The notes under the pieces are model-generated. The model did no database searches. It was given only the letters and a program-made list of their open reading frames with translations, and was not told the origin of the DNA. From an uncultured Senegalimassilia sp. (lineage in GTDB: Bacteria; Actinomycetota; Coriobacteriia; Coriobacteriales; Eggerthellaceae), in assembly GCF_934632265.1 (NCBI RefSeq), contig NZ_CAKTYH010000044.1, forward strand, positions 1 to 14,170: a stretch of DNA of 14,170 bases, in the 5' to 3' direction. The position numbers were made by a program, and so were the translations under genes. Positions 7,302 to 13,339 of the stretch are shown here, in pieces (the stretch's first letter is position 1; every line of letters begins with the position of its first letter).

Positions 7302-8202
7302 CGTATCGTCTTTGGCCAACCTGTCGATCACCCGGCAGGTCCTGGCGGACCACGGGCTATCGGCAAAGTACTCGCTCGGGCAGAACTTCCTGGTCAACGA
7401 GGCCATCGTGGCGAAGATCGTGGCGCTGGCGGAGCTCGAGGGCGCGGACAACGTGCTCGAGATCGGCCCCGGCATCGGCACGCTCACCATGGCCCTGCTG
7501 CAAAACGCGAAGCACGTCACGTCCATCGAGCGCGATACCGACCTGCCTGCGGTGCTGGCCGAAACGCTGGAGCCGTGGTGGGATTCGTTCACGCTCATCC
7601 AGAAGGACGCGCTTGACCTGCAGCATTCGGACTTGGAAGGGCAAGATGCCCCCAACAAGCTGGTGGCGAACCTGCCGTATGCCGTTGCGGCAACGGTAGT
7701 GCTCGACTATTTCCAGCGCATCGAATCGCTTGAGTCGGCAACGGTGATGGTGCAGAAGGAGGTGGCCGACCGCATGGCCGCCGAGCCGGGCACGAAGAAC
7801 TACGGCGCCTACACGGTGAAGCTGCGGCTGTACGCGCAGCCGGCAGGGCGCTTCCCGGTCAGCCCGAACAGCTTCTTCCCGCCGCCGCGCGTGGACAGCG
7901 CGGTCATCCGCCTGAACCGCACGCCCGTGCTCGATGAGCAGGGAAAGCCGCTTGACGGGGAAGTGGTGCGCGCCGCTTGCACCATGGCCGACGCCGCGTT
8001 CGCCAGCCGTCGCAAAACGCTGTCGAACTCGTGCAAAACCTACTTCGCCGGCCGCGGGGCCGGTGGTGCGGCGGTGGCACCGCATCTGCCGGAGTTGTTC
8101 GAGCGTGCGGGCATCGATCCCAAGCGCCGCGGCGAAACGCTTTCCCTGGCAGAATTCGTGAACATGGGCAAGGCGCTGTTGGCGGTGCAGCAGGGTTTGT
8201 AG
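7294..8202 (+). CDS. rsmA: 16S rRNA dimethyladenosine transferase RsmA (KsgA)
   Basis: A 302-residue S-adenosylmethionine-dependent methyltransferase that dimethylates two adjacent adenines (A1518 and A1519 in E. coli numbering) near the 3' end of 16S rRNA during small-subunit maturation. The family start pattern YSLGQNFLVNEAIVAKIV lies at residues 26-43. The SAM motif EIGPGIGTLT lies at 56-65. The catalytic NLPY tetrad is at 126-129. The C-terminal half carries the typical FFPPPRVDSAVIRL segment and the FASRRKTLSN motif. The start is GTG at 7294, with AGGGGAAG just upstream, inside the last codons of the preceding gene (8-nt overlap). The frame is open further upstream, but that part is out of phase with the flavoprotein gene and has no family similarity. 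Length is slightly above the usual 265-290. Confidence 0.95.
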   Translation: MGSVSSLANLSITRQVLADHGLSAKYSLGQNFLVNEAIVAKIVALAELEGADNVLEIGPGIGTLTMALLQNAKHVTSIERDTDLPAVLAETLEPWWDSFTLIQKDALDLQHSDLEGQDAPNKLVANLPYAVAATVVLDYFQRIESLESATVMVQKEVADRMAAEPGTKNYGAYTVKLRLYAQPAGRFPVSPNSFFPPPRVDSAVIRLNRTPVLDEQGKPLDGEVVRAACTMADAAFASRRKTLSNSCKTYFAGRGAGGAAVAPHLPELFERAGIDPKRRGETLSLAEFVNMGKALLAVQQGL

Positions 8203-8280
8203 GCAGATTATGGCCATTGTGTGCGAAATGCTATGGAATTAGGTGCAAAACATGGAGAAGTAAGCGAGCATTGACCTGCA

Positions 8281-8289
8281 TGATACAAT
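8281..8289 (+). promoter_or_regulatory. Extended -10 promoter of veg
   Basis: TGATACAAT is an extended -10 element about 40 bases before the veg start codon. A TTGACC at 8271-8276 is too close to serve as its -35. The implied leader of about 34 nt contains the strong AGGAAAGAG ribosome-binding site (8316-8324). Confidence 0.5.
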
Positions 8290-8329
8290 TTTGAGCTGTT
8301 ATCTGTGTGTTATGTAGGAAAGAGCAACT

Positions 8330-8662
8330 ATGGACTTAGCGAAACAAGCGCAAATCGTCGACTCCATTCATGATACGTTACACGATTTCGTCGGTCAACG
8401 CCTGAAAGTGCGCGCCAACATGGGCCGCTCCAAGATCGTCGAGAGCGAGGGCACGCTCATGCAGGTGCACCCGCAGCTGTTCATCATGGAAGTCGATCGC
8501 AAGCGCGGCCGCACCGCTCGTCAGTCTTACCAGTACGTCGACGTGCTCACCGGCATGGTCGAGCTGTCGCAGAACGGCGAGCCGCTGTTCGAGCCCTTCG
8601 TTCCCGAGGGTGACGAGCCGGGCGTGGAGTCTCCCCTTATGGAGGAGCGCGTTCTGTCGTAA
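8330..8662 (+). CDS. veg: Veg family protein (DUF1021)
   Basis: A 110-residue small basic-to-acidic protein matching the Veg family, which in Bacillus stimulates biofilm formation and is very strongly expressed. The conserved core runs DFVGQRLKVRANMGRSK, then SEGTLMQVHPQLFIMEVDRK and SYQYVDVLTGMVELS, which parallels the Bacillus protein closely from memory. The protein carries a 25-residue acidic C-terminal tail absent from the Bacillus version. The ATG at 8330 follows AGGAAAGAG with five-base spacing. It lies immediately after rsmA, as veg does near ksgA in Bacillus, but has its own promoter. A weak inverted repeat (CGGTT with AACCG) and a T-run at 8681-8685 follow the stop. Molecular role is still unclear in the family. 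Confidence 0.9.
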   Translation: MDLAKQAQIVDSIHDTLHDFVGQRLKVRANMGRSKIVESEGTLMQVHPQLFIMEVDRKRGRTARQSYQYVDVLTGMVELSQNGEPLFEPFVPEGDEPGVESPLMEERVLS

Positions 8663-8707
8663 GCGGTTTCAACCGTGAACTTTTTGCGGATGCCCGCGAA
8701 GAAGTGT

Positions 8708-8736
8708 TTGACAAATAGCGTTTGAACGAGGAAAAT
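8708..8736 (+). promoter_or_regulatory. Promoter of tRNA-Ala
   Basis: A perfect -35 TTGACA (8708-8713) and a -10-like GAAAAT (8731-8736) are separated by exactly 17 bp. The start point would fall about 22 bases before the mature tRNA. An alternative -10, AATACT, lies at 8734-8739 with a 20-bp spacer. Confidence 0.6.
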
Positions 8737-8764
8737 ACTTTCTCGCGCAAAGCGCAACACTCAT

Positions 8765-8840
8765 GGGGATGTAGCTCAGCTGGGAGAGCATTACGTTCGC
8801 AACGTAGGGGTCGTGGGTTCGAATCCCATCATCTCCACCA
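8765..8840 (+). tRNA. tRNA-Ala, anticodon CGC
   Basis: A complete 76-nt cloverleaf with encoded CCA (8838-8840). The acceptor stem GGGGATG (8765-8771) pairs with CATCTCC (8830-8836) through a G3-U70 wobble, the classic alanine identity element. The D-arm contains AGCTCAGCTGGGAGAGC. The anticodon stem TTACG pairs with CGTAG around the loop TTCGCAA, placing anticodon CGC at 8798-8800, which reads GCG codons. The T-arm has GTGGG, the invariant TTCGAAT loop and CCCAT. It has its own promoter and terminator. Confidence 0.97.
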
Positions 8841-8851
8841 TGGAATGTCAA

Positions 8852-8880
8852 GGGCTGCTGGAAATCCAGCAGCCCTTTTG
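8852..8880 (+). terminator. Intrinsic terminator of tRNA-Ala
   Basis: A perfect 10-bp GC-rich stem, GGGCTGCTGG (8852-8861) with CCAGCAGCCC (8866-8875), has a 4-nt loop and is followed by TTTTGTTTTC. It lies 11 bases past the tRNA 3' end and before the HAD gene. Confidence 0.93.
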
Positions 8881-8911
8881 TTTTCTCAAAAGCACGCTGT
8901 AAAGGAGCATC

Positions 8912-9565
8912 ATGGCTGGTCTGAAAGCAGTTCTGTTTGACAACGATGGCACGCTGGTGGATTCGCGCGAGCTGCTTTTGGCGAGCTTTCATTATGCGGG
9001 TCCTGCGGTGCTTGGTCGCCAGCTTAGCGATGAGGAGTACCTGCAGAAAGTGGGGCAGCCGCTGGCCGTGCAGGTTAAGGACTACACGGATGACCCGGTG
9101 CTGCAGGAGCGCTTCTGCGAAGCGTATCGAGCGCACAACAAAACGGTGCACGATAAGATGATCAAGGCGTTTCCCGGCACGGTGGAGGCGTTGGCGGAGC
9201 TTGCGGGCGCGGGCCTGAAGTTGGGCGTGGTCACCTCGAAGCGTCATGCGGTTGCTTGGCGCGGGCTTGAGGTGGTGGGCGCCGCATCGTATCTTGATTG
9301 CTGTGTGGGCTGGGACGATATCGAGCGGCCGAAGCCCGATCCCCAGCCGGTGGTCCGCGGTTGCGAGCTGCTGGGATTCAGCCCCAGCGAGTGCCTGTAC
9401 GTCGGCGATGCCCCGTTCGACCTGCAATCTGGCAACGCGGCGGGCGCAAACACCGCGGCAGTGACCTGGGGCATGTTCAACGAGCCCACTCTTGCGGCCG
9501 AGCGCCCCACGTTCGTCTCGCACACCTGGGACGAGCTGATTGCCAGCACGCTGGCGCTGCTCTAG
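8912..9565 (+). CDS. HAD-family phosphatase (phosphoglycolate/pyrophosphatase-like)
   Basis: A 217-residue cytosolic haloacid-dehalogenase hydrolase of the Gph/PpaX type. Motif I is FDNDGTLVDS with nucleophile Asp10 and acid/base Asp12. A helical cap spans about 18-85 and includes AFPGTVEALAEL at its end. Motif II is VVTSK (106-110). The motif III lysine is Lys141 in RPKPDP. Motif IV reads VGDAPFD, with Asp166 and Asp170; the usual Ser or Thr after GD is Ala here. The ATG at 8912 is preceded by AAAGGAG. It stands alone between the tRNA terminator and the queuosine leader, so its substrate is not suggested by context; 2-phosphoglycolate, pyrophosphate and a sugar phosphate are all possible. 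No own promoter or downstream terminator was recognised. Confidence 0.88.
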   Translation: MAGLKAVLFDNDGTLVDSRELLLASFHYAGPAVLGRQLSDEEYLQKVGQPLAVQVKDYTDDPVLQERFCEAYRAHNKTVHDKMIKAFPGTVEALAELAGAGLKLGVVTSKRHAVAWRGLEVVGAASYLDCCVGWDDIERPKPDPQPVVRGCELLGFSPSECLYVGDAPFDLQSGNAAGANTAAVTWGMFNEPTLAAERPTFVSHTWDELIASTLALL

Positions 9566-9726
9566 CTTCGGGCGTCGGTGGGGAACGGGATGCTTCTGGA
9601 GTGTTTGCAATTCCATGGTTCTCGACTAGGCCCTTGTTGCCTTGGGGAGCCGGAGGTCAAGCGGATGACGCTACGTCCCCGAAGTGTCCGAGGGTGCGGT
9701 TATCGTGCGAAAGTGCGGGTGCGGCG
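9566..9726. other. Non-coding spacer, no recognised signal
   Basis: The 161 bases between the HAD gene and the queuosine operon promoter hold no convincing gene, terminator or repeat. Together with the leader that follows, the gene-free stretch reaches 9960. The rest of it is described under the promoter, riboswitch, attenuator and leader-hairpin entries. Confidence 0.5.
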
Positions 9727-9753
9727 TTGTTTGCTTCTTTGGGGCGGTATACT
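9727..9753 (+). promoter_or_regulatory. Promoter of the queuosine operon
   Basis: A -10 box TATACT (9748-9753) has five of six consensus bases. A -35-like TTGTTT (9727-9732) lies 15 bp upstream. The predicted start near 9760 is about 10 bases before the first paired base of the aptamer, the usual arrangement for a short riboswitch leader. Confidence 0.55.
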
Positions 9754-9769
9754 TGCCGCGTGATTGATG

Positions 9770-9807
9770 GACAGTTCGAAAACCTCCTGTCGGTAAACAA
9801 AACTAGG
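9770..9807 (+). promoter_or_regulatory. Candidate preQ1-I riboswitch aptamer
   Basis: Stem P1 is GACAG (9770-9774) with CTGTC (9787-9791). Its 12-nt loop begins TTC and ends with C, the position that pairs with preQ1 in the Bacillus queC aptamer, where P1 is also 5 bp and the loop 12 nt. An A-rich tail, GGTAAACAAAACTAGG (9792-9807), follows directly. It closely resembles the A-rich L3/P2 tail of class I aptamers, especially the AACAAAAC of the Thermoanaerobacter example. The P2 pseudoknot is not clearly formed by the canonical bases; C9777-G9806 with G9778-C9803, or ACCT (9782-9785) with AGGT (9805-9808), are options. Context strongly supports the call: it is the leader of queDECF, directly before an attenuator. 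No covariance search was possible. Confidence 0.55.
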
Positions 9808-9813
9808 TACCTT

Positions 9814-9838
9814 GCCCGCTGATCGCGGCGGGCGTTTT
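9814..9838 (+). terminator. Leader attenuator before queD
   Basis: GCCCGC (9814-9819) pairs with GCGGGC (9828-9833), followed by G and TTTT. It starts six bases after the aptamer tail and 123 bases before the queD start codon, so it would abort transcription before the operon. A competing pairing of GGTA (9792-9795) with TACC (9808-9811) overlaps the aptamer tail and could take part in an antiterminator. Confidence 0.6.
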
Positions 9839-9848
9839 GCGTGATGAT

Positions 9849-9892
9849 GCGACGTGATCGGCGGGGACGAACGGCCCCCGCTGCGTCGTCGC
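9849..9892 (+). other. Second leader hairpin of the queuosine operon
   Basis: Nested inverted repeats lie between the attenuator and queD. GCGACG (9849-9854) pairs with CGTCGC (9887-9892), and inside it GCGGGG (9861-9866) pairs with CCCCGC (9876-9881). No T-run follows, so it is not a terminator. It may fold the leader or stabilise the mRNA. Confidence 0.4.
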
Positions 9893-9960
9893 TGGTTGTC
9901 GCGCATTTCGACAAGGGGCCTTTCCGACGGCGGTTTTCGCTTGATGGAAGGGCTTTTGCT

Positions 9961-10380
9961 ATGTATGGGTTGAAAACGGAGAGCAGCTTCGACGCTGCGC
10001 ATTTCCTGACCGATTATCACGGCAAGTGCGAGAACCTGCACGGTCATCGCTGGCGCGTGGTGGCGTATCTCGAGCAGGCCGAGCTGCAGACCGAGGGCAC
10101 GCACAAGGACATGGTCATCGACTTCGCCGACTTCAAGCACGCGCTGCGCGACCTTACCGAGGAGCTGGACCACTCGTTCGTGGTGGAGGAGGGCTCGCTT
10201 ATGCCCAAAACCCTGGATTGCCTGCGCGAGGAAGGGTTCACGCTGTCGATGATGCCCTTCCGCACCACCGCGGAGAACCTGGCGCGCTACTTCTTCGGCA
10301 AGCTTGCCGAGCAGGGCTTCCCCGTGTCGCAGGTGGACGTGTACGAAACGCCGAACAACTGCGCGATTTACCGCGCGTAA
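9961..10380 (+). CDS. queD: 6-carboxytetrahydropterin synthase QueD
   Basis: A 139-residue enzyme of the PTPS fold that converts 7,8-dihydroneopterin triphosphate to 6-carboxy-5,6,7,8-tetrahydropterin, the first committed step toward queuosine. The zinc ligands are His14 in SSFDAAHFL, and His27 and His29 in NLHGHRW. Cys23 in HGKCEN is the catalytic cysteine. Further family marks are MVIDFADFK, LDHSFV, PTTAENLA-like FRTTAENLARYFF, and the terminal VYETPNNCAIY with its substrate-binding Glu. The start at 9961 is chosen because the family begins with this short strand and because GGAAGGG lies eight bases before it. It is the first gene of the operon, downstream of the candidate riboswitch. QueE follows after seven bases. 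No GTP cyclohydrolase gene, which supplies the substrate, is in the window. Confidence 0.94.
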   Translation: MYGLKTESSFDAAHFLTDYHGKCENLHGHRWRVVAYLEQAELQTEGTHKDMVIDFADFKHALRDLTEELDHSFVVEEGSLMPKTLDCLREEGFTLSMMPFRTTAENLARYFFGKLAEQGFPVSQVDVYETPNNCAIYRA

Positions 10381-10387
10381 CGAAGCT

Positions 10388-11188
10388 ATGACCTGCGAAA
10401 ACGAAAACGCGAAAGCAACTTTCGGCAGCCTGCACGACGCGGTCAAGGCGTCGCAGCGCCGAAGCGCCGATCAGCCCGGCTCCCAGGCGACCATGCCGGT
10501 TGCGGAGCGGTTCGTCAGCATCAACGGCGAGGGGGCGTGCGCGGGCAAGCTGGCGGCGTTCATCCGGTTCACCTGCTGCAATCTGCGTTGCGGCTATTGC
10601 GACACCATGTGGGCGAACGCCCCGGGCGTCACGGCGCAGGACGAAACCCCCGAGCAGCTGGCGGCGTGGGTGCGGCAGACCGGCGTGGAATGCGTGACGC
10701 TCACCGGCGGCGAACCGGTGCTGCAGCCGCTGCTGCCGCAGCTGGTGGAGCTGCTGTTGGGCGAACCGGGTCCAAGCGGGCGCGGCCTGCGCGTGGAGAT
10801 CGAGACGAACGGCGCCGCCGACCTGGGTGAACTTGCCGCGCTGCGTCAGCGTATCGGCAACGCCGCGCCCGGCGTGCTCGCCTTCACCGTGGACTGGAAG
10901 CTGCCGTCGAGCGGCATGGAGCAGCGGATGCTGCCCGCGAACTTCCGTCTGCTCGATGCGCGCGACACGGTGAAGTTCGTGTGCGGGCAGGGCGATCTGC
11001 CGCGCGTTTTGGAAGTTGCCCGGCAGCTCGATCTGCCGGGGCGCGTGCCGGTGTATCTGAGCCCGTGTTTCGGGGACATTGAGCCGGCGCGCATCGTTGA
11101 ATTCATGCAAGAGAACCGGATGACCTGGGCAACCGCTCAGGTGCAGCTGCACAAGGTCATCTGGCCCGATGTTGAGAGGGGCGTGTAA
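10388..11188 (+). CDS. queE: 7-carboxy-7-deazaguanine synthase QueE
   Basis: A 266-residue radical-SAM enzyme that contracts the 6-carboxytetrahydropterin ring to 7-carboxy-7-deazaguanine. The iron-sulfur ligands form CX3CX2C at Cys64, Cys68 and Cys71 (CNLRCGYC). The SAM-binding TGGEP lies at 106-110. ERFVSINGEG, just after residue 38, is the conserved substrate-binding opening. RVEIETNG and DWKLPSSG follow, and the C-terminal region keeps KFV and YLSP. The ATG at 10388 lies seven bases after the queD stop, but its ribosome-binding site is weak. An in-frame ATG at 10493 would give 231 residues beginning MPVAERF, which is closer to the usual family start. So the first 35 residues, a hydrophilic Ala/Ser/Gln-rich stretch, may be untranslated. 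Confidence 0.93.
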   Translation: MTCENENAKATFGSLHDAVKASQRRSADQPGSQATMPVAERFVSINGEGACAGKLAAFIRFTCCNLRCGYCDTMWANAPGVTAQDETPEQLAAWVRQTGVECVTLTGGEPVLQPLLPQLVELLLGEPGPSGRGLRVEIETNGAADLGELAALRQRIGNAAPGVLAFTVDWKLPSSGMEQRMLPANFRLLDARDTVKFVCGQGDLPRVLEVARQLDLPGRVPVYLSPCFGDIEPARIVEFMQENRMTWATAQVQLHKVIWPDVERGV

Positions 11189-11190
11189 GG

Positions 11191-12030
11191 ATGGGCATAT
11201 TCGAGGGACAGGCGTTCTCTTCGTTCGCGGCTGCTGCCGCCAACGCGCGCGAGAACCTGCGCGTGCACGGGACGCTGGGCGAGGACCCGGCGCCTCGCGA
11301 CGAGAATGGCCGTGTGTGCGGCGAGAACCCGCAAAAGGCGCTGGTGCTCAGCAGCGGCGGCGTGGATTCCACCACGCTTCTGGCCTTGGCGGTCAAGCGC
11401 TTCGGCGCGGAGAACGTGTTCGCGCTGAGCATCTCCTACGGCCAGCGCCACGAGAAGGAGATCGAGAGCGCGAAGGCGGTTGCCGCGCATTACGGCGTTG
11501 AGCAGCGCTTCCTCGACCTTTCCGCCATCTTCGCGGACAGCGACTGCAGCCTGCTCGAGCACTCTACGCAAGATGTTCCCGAGGAAAGCTACGCCGAGCA
11601 GATCGACGAGACCGACGGCTCCCCGGTGAGCACGTATGTGCCGTTCCGCAACGGGCTGTTCCTGTCGAGCGCCGCGTCCATGGCGCTGTCGCTGGGCGCG
11701 AGCGTGCTGTTCTACGGCGCTCATCATGACGATTGGGCCGGCGATGCCTACCCCGATTGCTCCATCGAGTTCGTGAACGCCATGAACCTTGCCATCACGC
11801 AAGGCACGGCGGGCCAGCTGCACCTGGAGGCCCCGTTCGTGTCCTGGTCGAAGGCGGATATCGTGAAATGCGGCCTTGACCTGGATGTTCCCTATGAGCT
11901 TACGTGGAGCTGCTACGAGGGCGGCGCCCGTCCGTGCGGCAAATGCGGCACGTGCATCGACCGCGACCGCGCTTTCGAGGCCAACGGCATGCGCGACCCG
12001 CTGCTCGATAAGCTGGACGCTCAGGGGTAG
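11191..12030 (+). CDS. queC: 7-cyano-7-deazaguanine (preQ0) synthase QueC
   Basis: A 279-residue ATP-dependent ligase of the PP-loop family that converts carboxy-deazaguanine and ammonia to preQ0. The ATP-binding loop SSGGVDSTT lies at 54-62. SISYGQRHEKEIESA and YVPFRNGLFLS are typical QueC segments, as is YGAHHDDWAGDAYPD. A C-terminal zinc site uses Cys241, Cys249, Cys252 and Cys255 in SCYEGG and CGKCGTC. The first 48 residues, before the PP-loop strand, are unusual: family members normally have about ten residues there. The ATG at 11191 is only two bases past the queE stop, with GAGAGGGG upstream. No internal ATG offers a shorter start, although GTG codons exist. Tight packing implies co-transcription with queE. 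Confidence 0.95.
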   Translation: MGIFEGQAFSSFAAAAANARENLRVHGTLGEDPAPRDENGRVCGENPQKALVLSSGGVDSTTLLALAVKRFGAENVFALSISYGQRHEKEIESAKAVAAHYGVEQRFLDLSAIFADSDCSLLEHSTQDVPEESYAEQIDETDGSPVSTYVPFRNGLFLSSAASMALSLGASVLFYGAHHDDWAGDAYPDCSIEFVNAMNLAITQGTAGQLHLEAPFVSWSKADIVKCGLDLDVPYELTWSCYEGGARPCGKCGTCIDRDRAFEANGMRDPLLDKLDAQG

Positions 12031-12042
12031 GACGAGAACCTG

Positions 12043-12131
12043 GCCGCGCGCGGAATCGCTTTCCGCCGCGCGGCAGTCGTTCGCCCAGCAATCCCGGGCC
12101 CTTACGATCCGCGCGGCCCTTTCGGCCGCGC
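12043..12131 (+). other. Two GC-rich hairpins in the queC-queF spacer
   Basis: The first hairpin is GCCGCGCG plus CGGAA (12043-12055) pairing with TTCCG plus CGCGCGGC (12061-12074), with one bulged C and a 5-nt loop. The second is GCGCGGCC (12111-12118) with GGCCGCGC (12124-12131), an 8-bp stem with a 5-nt loop ending six bases before the queF ribosome-binding site. Neither has a T-run, so simple intrinsic termination is unlikely. They may tune relative expression or act as processing or stability elements inside the operon. Confidence 0.6.
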
Positions 12132-12147
12132 TTCCCAAGGAGATTCT

Positions 12148-12651
12148 ATGACCAACGAGAAACCCACGCGCGTCGGTACCGACGACCTGTCGCTTCTGGG
12201 CAACCAGGGCGTGCAGTATCCGCAAACCTACGATCCCGGTGTGCTTGAGACGTTCGATAACAAGCATCCCGGCAACGACTACTTCGTGAAGTTCAACTGC
12301 CCGGAGTTCACGGCGTTGTGCCCGATCACCGGCCAGCCCGACTTCGCCACCATCTACATCTCCTACGTGCCCGATGTGCGCATGGTGGAGAGCAAAAGTC
12401 TGAAGCTGTACCTGTTCAGCTTCCGCAACCACGGCGACTTCCACGAGGATTGCGTCAACGTGATCATGAAGGACCTGATCGCGCTGATGGACCCGAAGTA
12501 CATCGAGGTGTGGGGCAAGTTCCTGCCGCGTGGCGGCATCTCTATCGATCCGTATTGCAACTACGGCAAACCCGGCACGCGCTGGGAGCAGGTTGCCTGG
12601 GATCGCCTGGCAAACCACGACCTGCATCCCGAGGCCGTGAACAACCGCTAG
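12148..12651 (+). CDS. queF: preQ0 reductase QueF (NADPH-dependent 7-cyano-7-deazaguanine reductase)
   Basis: A 167-residue unimodular (type I) QueF that reduces the nitrile of preQ0 to the aminomethyl group of preQ1 using NADPH. Catalytic Cys58 lies in [12 protein letters not shown], with Asp65 seven residues on. The NADPH-binding family motif ESKSLKLY is at 81-88 and continues into [12 protein letters not shown]. The C-terminal half has the usual [10 protein letters not shown] strand. The ATG at 12148 follows AAGGAG with a five-base gap. It sits 117 bases after queC across two hairpins and is the last gene of the operon, closed by a strong terminator. Its product is the probable ligand of the leader switch and the substrate of tRNA-guanine transglycosylase, which is not in the window. 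Confidence 0.96.
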   Translation: MTNEKPTRVGTDDLSLLGNQGVQYPQTYDPGVLETFDNKHPGNDYFVKFNCPEFTALCPITGQPDFATIYISYVPDVRMVESKSLKLYLFSFRNHGDFHEDCVNVIMKDLIALMDPKYIEVWGKFLPRGGISIDPYCNYGKPGTRWEQVAWDRLANHDLHPEAVNNR

Positions 12652-12660
12652 CAGCGCTTG

Positions 12661-12694
12661 ACGCCCGCAAACATCGCCGTTTGCGGGCGTTTTT
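12661..12694 (+). terminator. Intrinsic terminator of the queuosine operon
   Basis: A perfect 11-bp stem, ACGCCCGCAAA (12661-12671) with TTTGCGGGCGT (12680-12690), has an 8-nt loop and continues directly into TTTT. It starts nine bases past the queF stop. Confidence 0.93.
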
Positions 12695-12723
12695 GCGCGA
12701 GCGCGTTTTCATCCGCAATCGGA

Positions 12724-12729
12724 TACAAT
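12724..12729 (+). promoter_or_regulatory. -10 box giving a probable leaderless PAP2 mRNA
   Basis: TACAAT is followed by seven bases and then the ATG at 12737, so the transcript would start at the start codon. No ribosome-binding site is present, and no clear -35 was found. An ATG at 12728 overlaps this box and is therefore an unlikely start. Confidence 0.5.
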
Positions 12730-12736
12730 GCTGTGC

Positions 12737-13258
12737 ATGCAAAAATCAACTTACATACGTATGACCGATGCCTTGCGCGCGCGTCCGCGTTTGGCGCGTT
12801 GCGTTTCCCTGGCGAACAAGATCATCACCAACGCGGTGTACGTGGCGTATCCCTGTCTGCTTGCATGGCTGGCATACGCGGCGGCAACTGGCGCAAACGA
12901 TGCGACGGGTACGCTGCTGCGGGCCGTGTTGGTGCCGGGTATCTCGTTTGCGCTGGTCACCGCGCTGCGTAAGGCTATCAACGCGCCGCGCCCGTACGAG
13001 GTCTTCGAAACCGCCCCCGTCATCCCGAAGGACACGCGCGGCAATTCGTTCCCTAGCCGCCATGCGTTCAGCATCTTCGTCATAGCCATGACGTTTTGCT
13101 CTTGCTGCCCGCTTGCGTGGGCGGGGCCGGTCATGCTGGCTGCCGGGGTGTTGCTGGCGGTCATCCGCGTGGTGTCGGGCGTGCATTTCCCTCGCGATGT
13201 CGTGGTGGGGGCTTTGTTGGGCATGCTTGCAGGTTTTGTGGGTCTCTGGATTATTTAG
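12737..13258 (+). CDS. PAP2-family membrane phosphatase
   Basis: A 173-residue membrane protein of the PAP2 (type 2 phosphatidic acid phosphatase) superfamily, whose members remove phosphate from lipid phosphates such as undecaprenyl pyrophosphate or phosphatidylglycerol phosphate. The three-part phosphatase signature is present: RKAINAPRP (78-86), FPSRH (105-109, where PSGH is usual) and RVVSGVHFPRD (144-154) with the catalytic His150 and Asp154. About five hydrophobic helices surround these motifs. The start at 12737 is chosen because a -10 box lies just upstream and overlaps the alternative ATG at 12728. The gene is separate from the queuosine operon, which ends in a terminator. The true substrate cannot be told from sequence; a role in cell-envelope lipid recycling is plausible inference. 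Confidence 0.87.
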   Translation: MQKSTYIRMTDALRARPRLARCVSLANKIITNAVYVAYPCLLAWLAYAAATGANDATGTLLRAVLVPGISFALVTALRKAINAPRPYEVFETAPVIPKDTRGNSFPSRHAFSIFVIAMTFCSCCPLAWAGPVMLAAGVLLAVIRVVSGVHFPRDVVVGALLGMLAGFVGLWII

Positions 13259-13265
13259 CGGCGCC

Positions 13266-13310
13266 TTGATACAGTTATTGATATCAAATATCGATATCGG
13301 TTAGCCGATA
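13266..13310 (+). promoter_or_regulatory. AT-rich promoter/operator region with palindromes
   Basis: TTGATA (13266-13271) and TATCGA (13289-13294) could be -35 and -10 boxes with a 17-bp spacer. Over them lie the perfect palindromes TTGATATCAA (13278-13287) and ATATCGATAT (13288-13297), end to end, and then the hairpin TATCGG-TTAG-CCGATA (13295-13310). This stretch is far more AT-rich than its surroundings. The arrangement resembles binding sites for a dimeric regulator of the downstream membrane protein, but no regulator is identified. Confidence 0.4.
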
Positions 13311-13339
13311 CCGTCCGTTTCGTTTCAGAGGGGGCAGAT

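Noticed and set aside
5760..7658. 632-residue minus-strand open frame opposite tatD, the flavoprotein gene and rsmA
   Set aside because: It spans three recognised plus-strand genes and has the low-complexity composition of a frame shadow.
8271..8289. TTGACC with TACAAT as a standard veg promoter
   Set aside because: The spacer would be only seven bases. The extended -10 reading fits better.
8664..8685. Terminator after veg
   Set aside because: The stem CGGTT/AACCG has a two-base loop and the T-run lies several bases away. Too weak to list as a terminator.
8722..8940. 72-residue open frame across the tRNA gene
   Set aside because: It reads straight through the tRNA-Ala and its terminator. 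The SSAGRALRSQRRGRGFESHH-type peptide is the well-known false translation of a tRNA.
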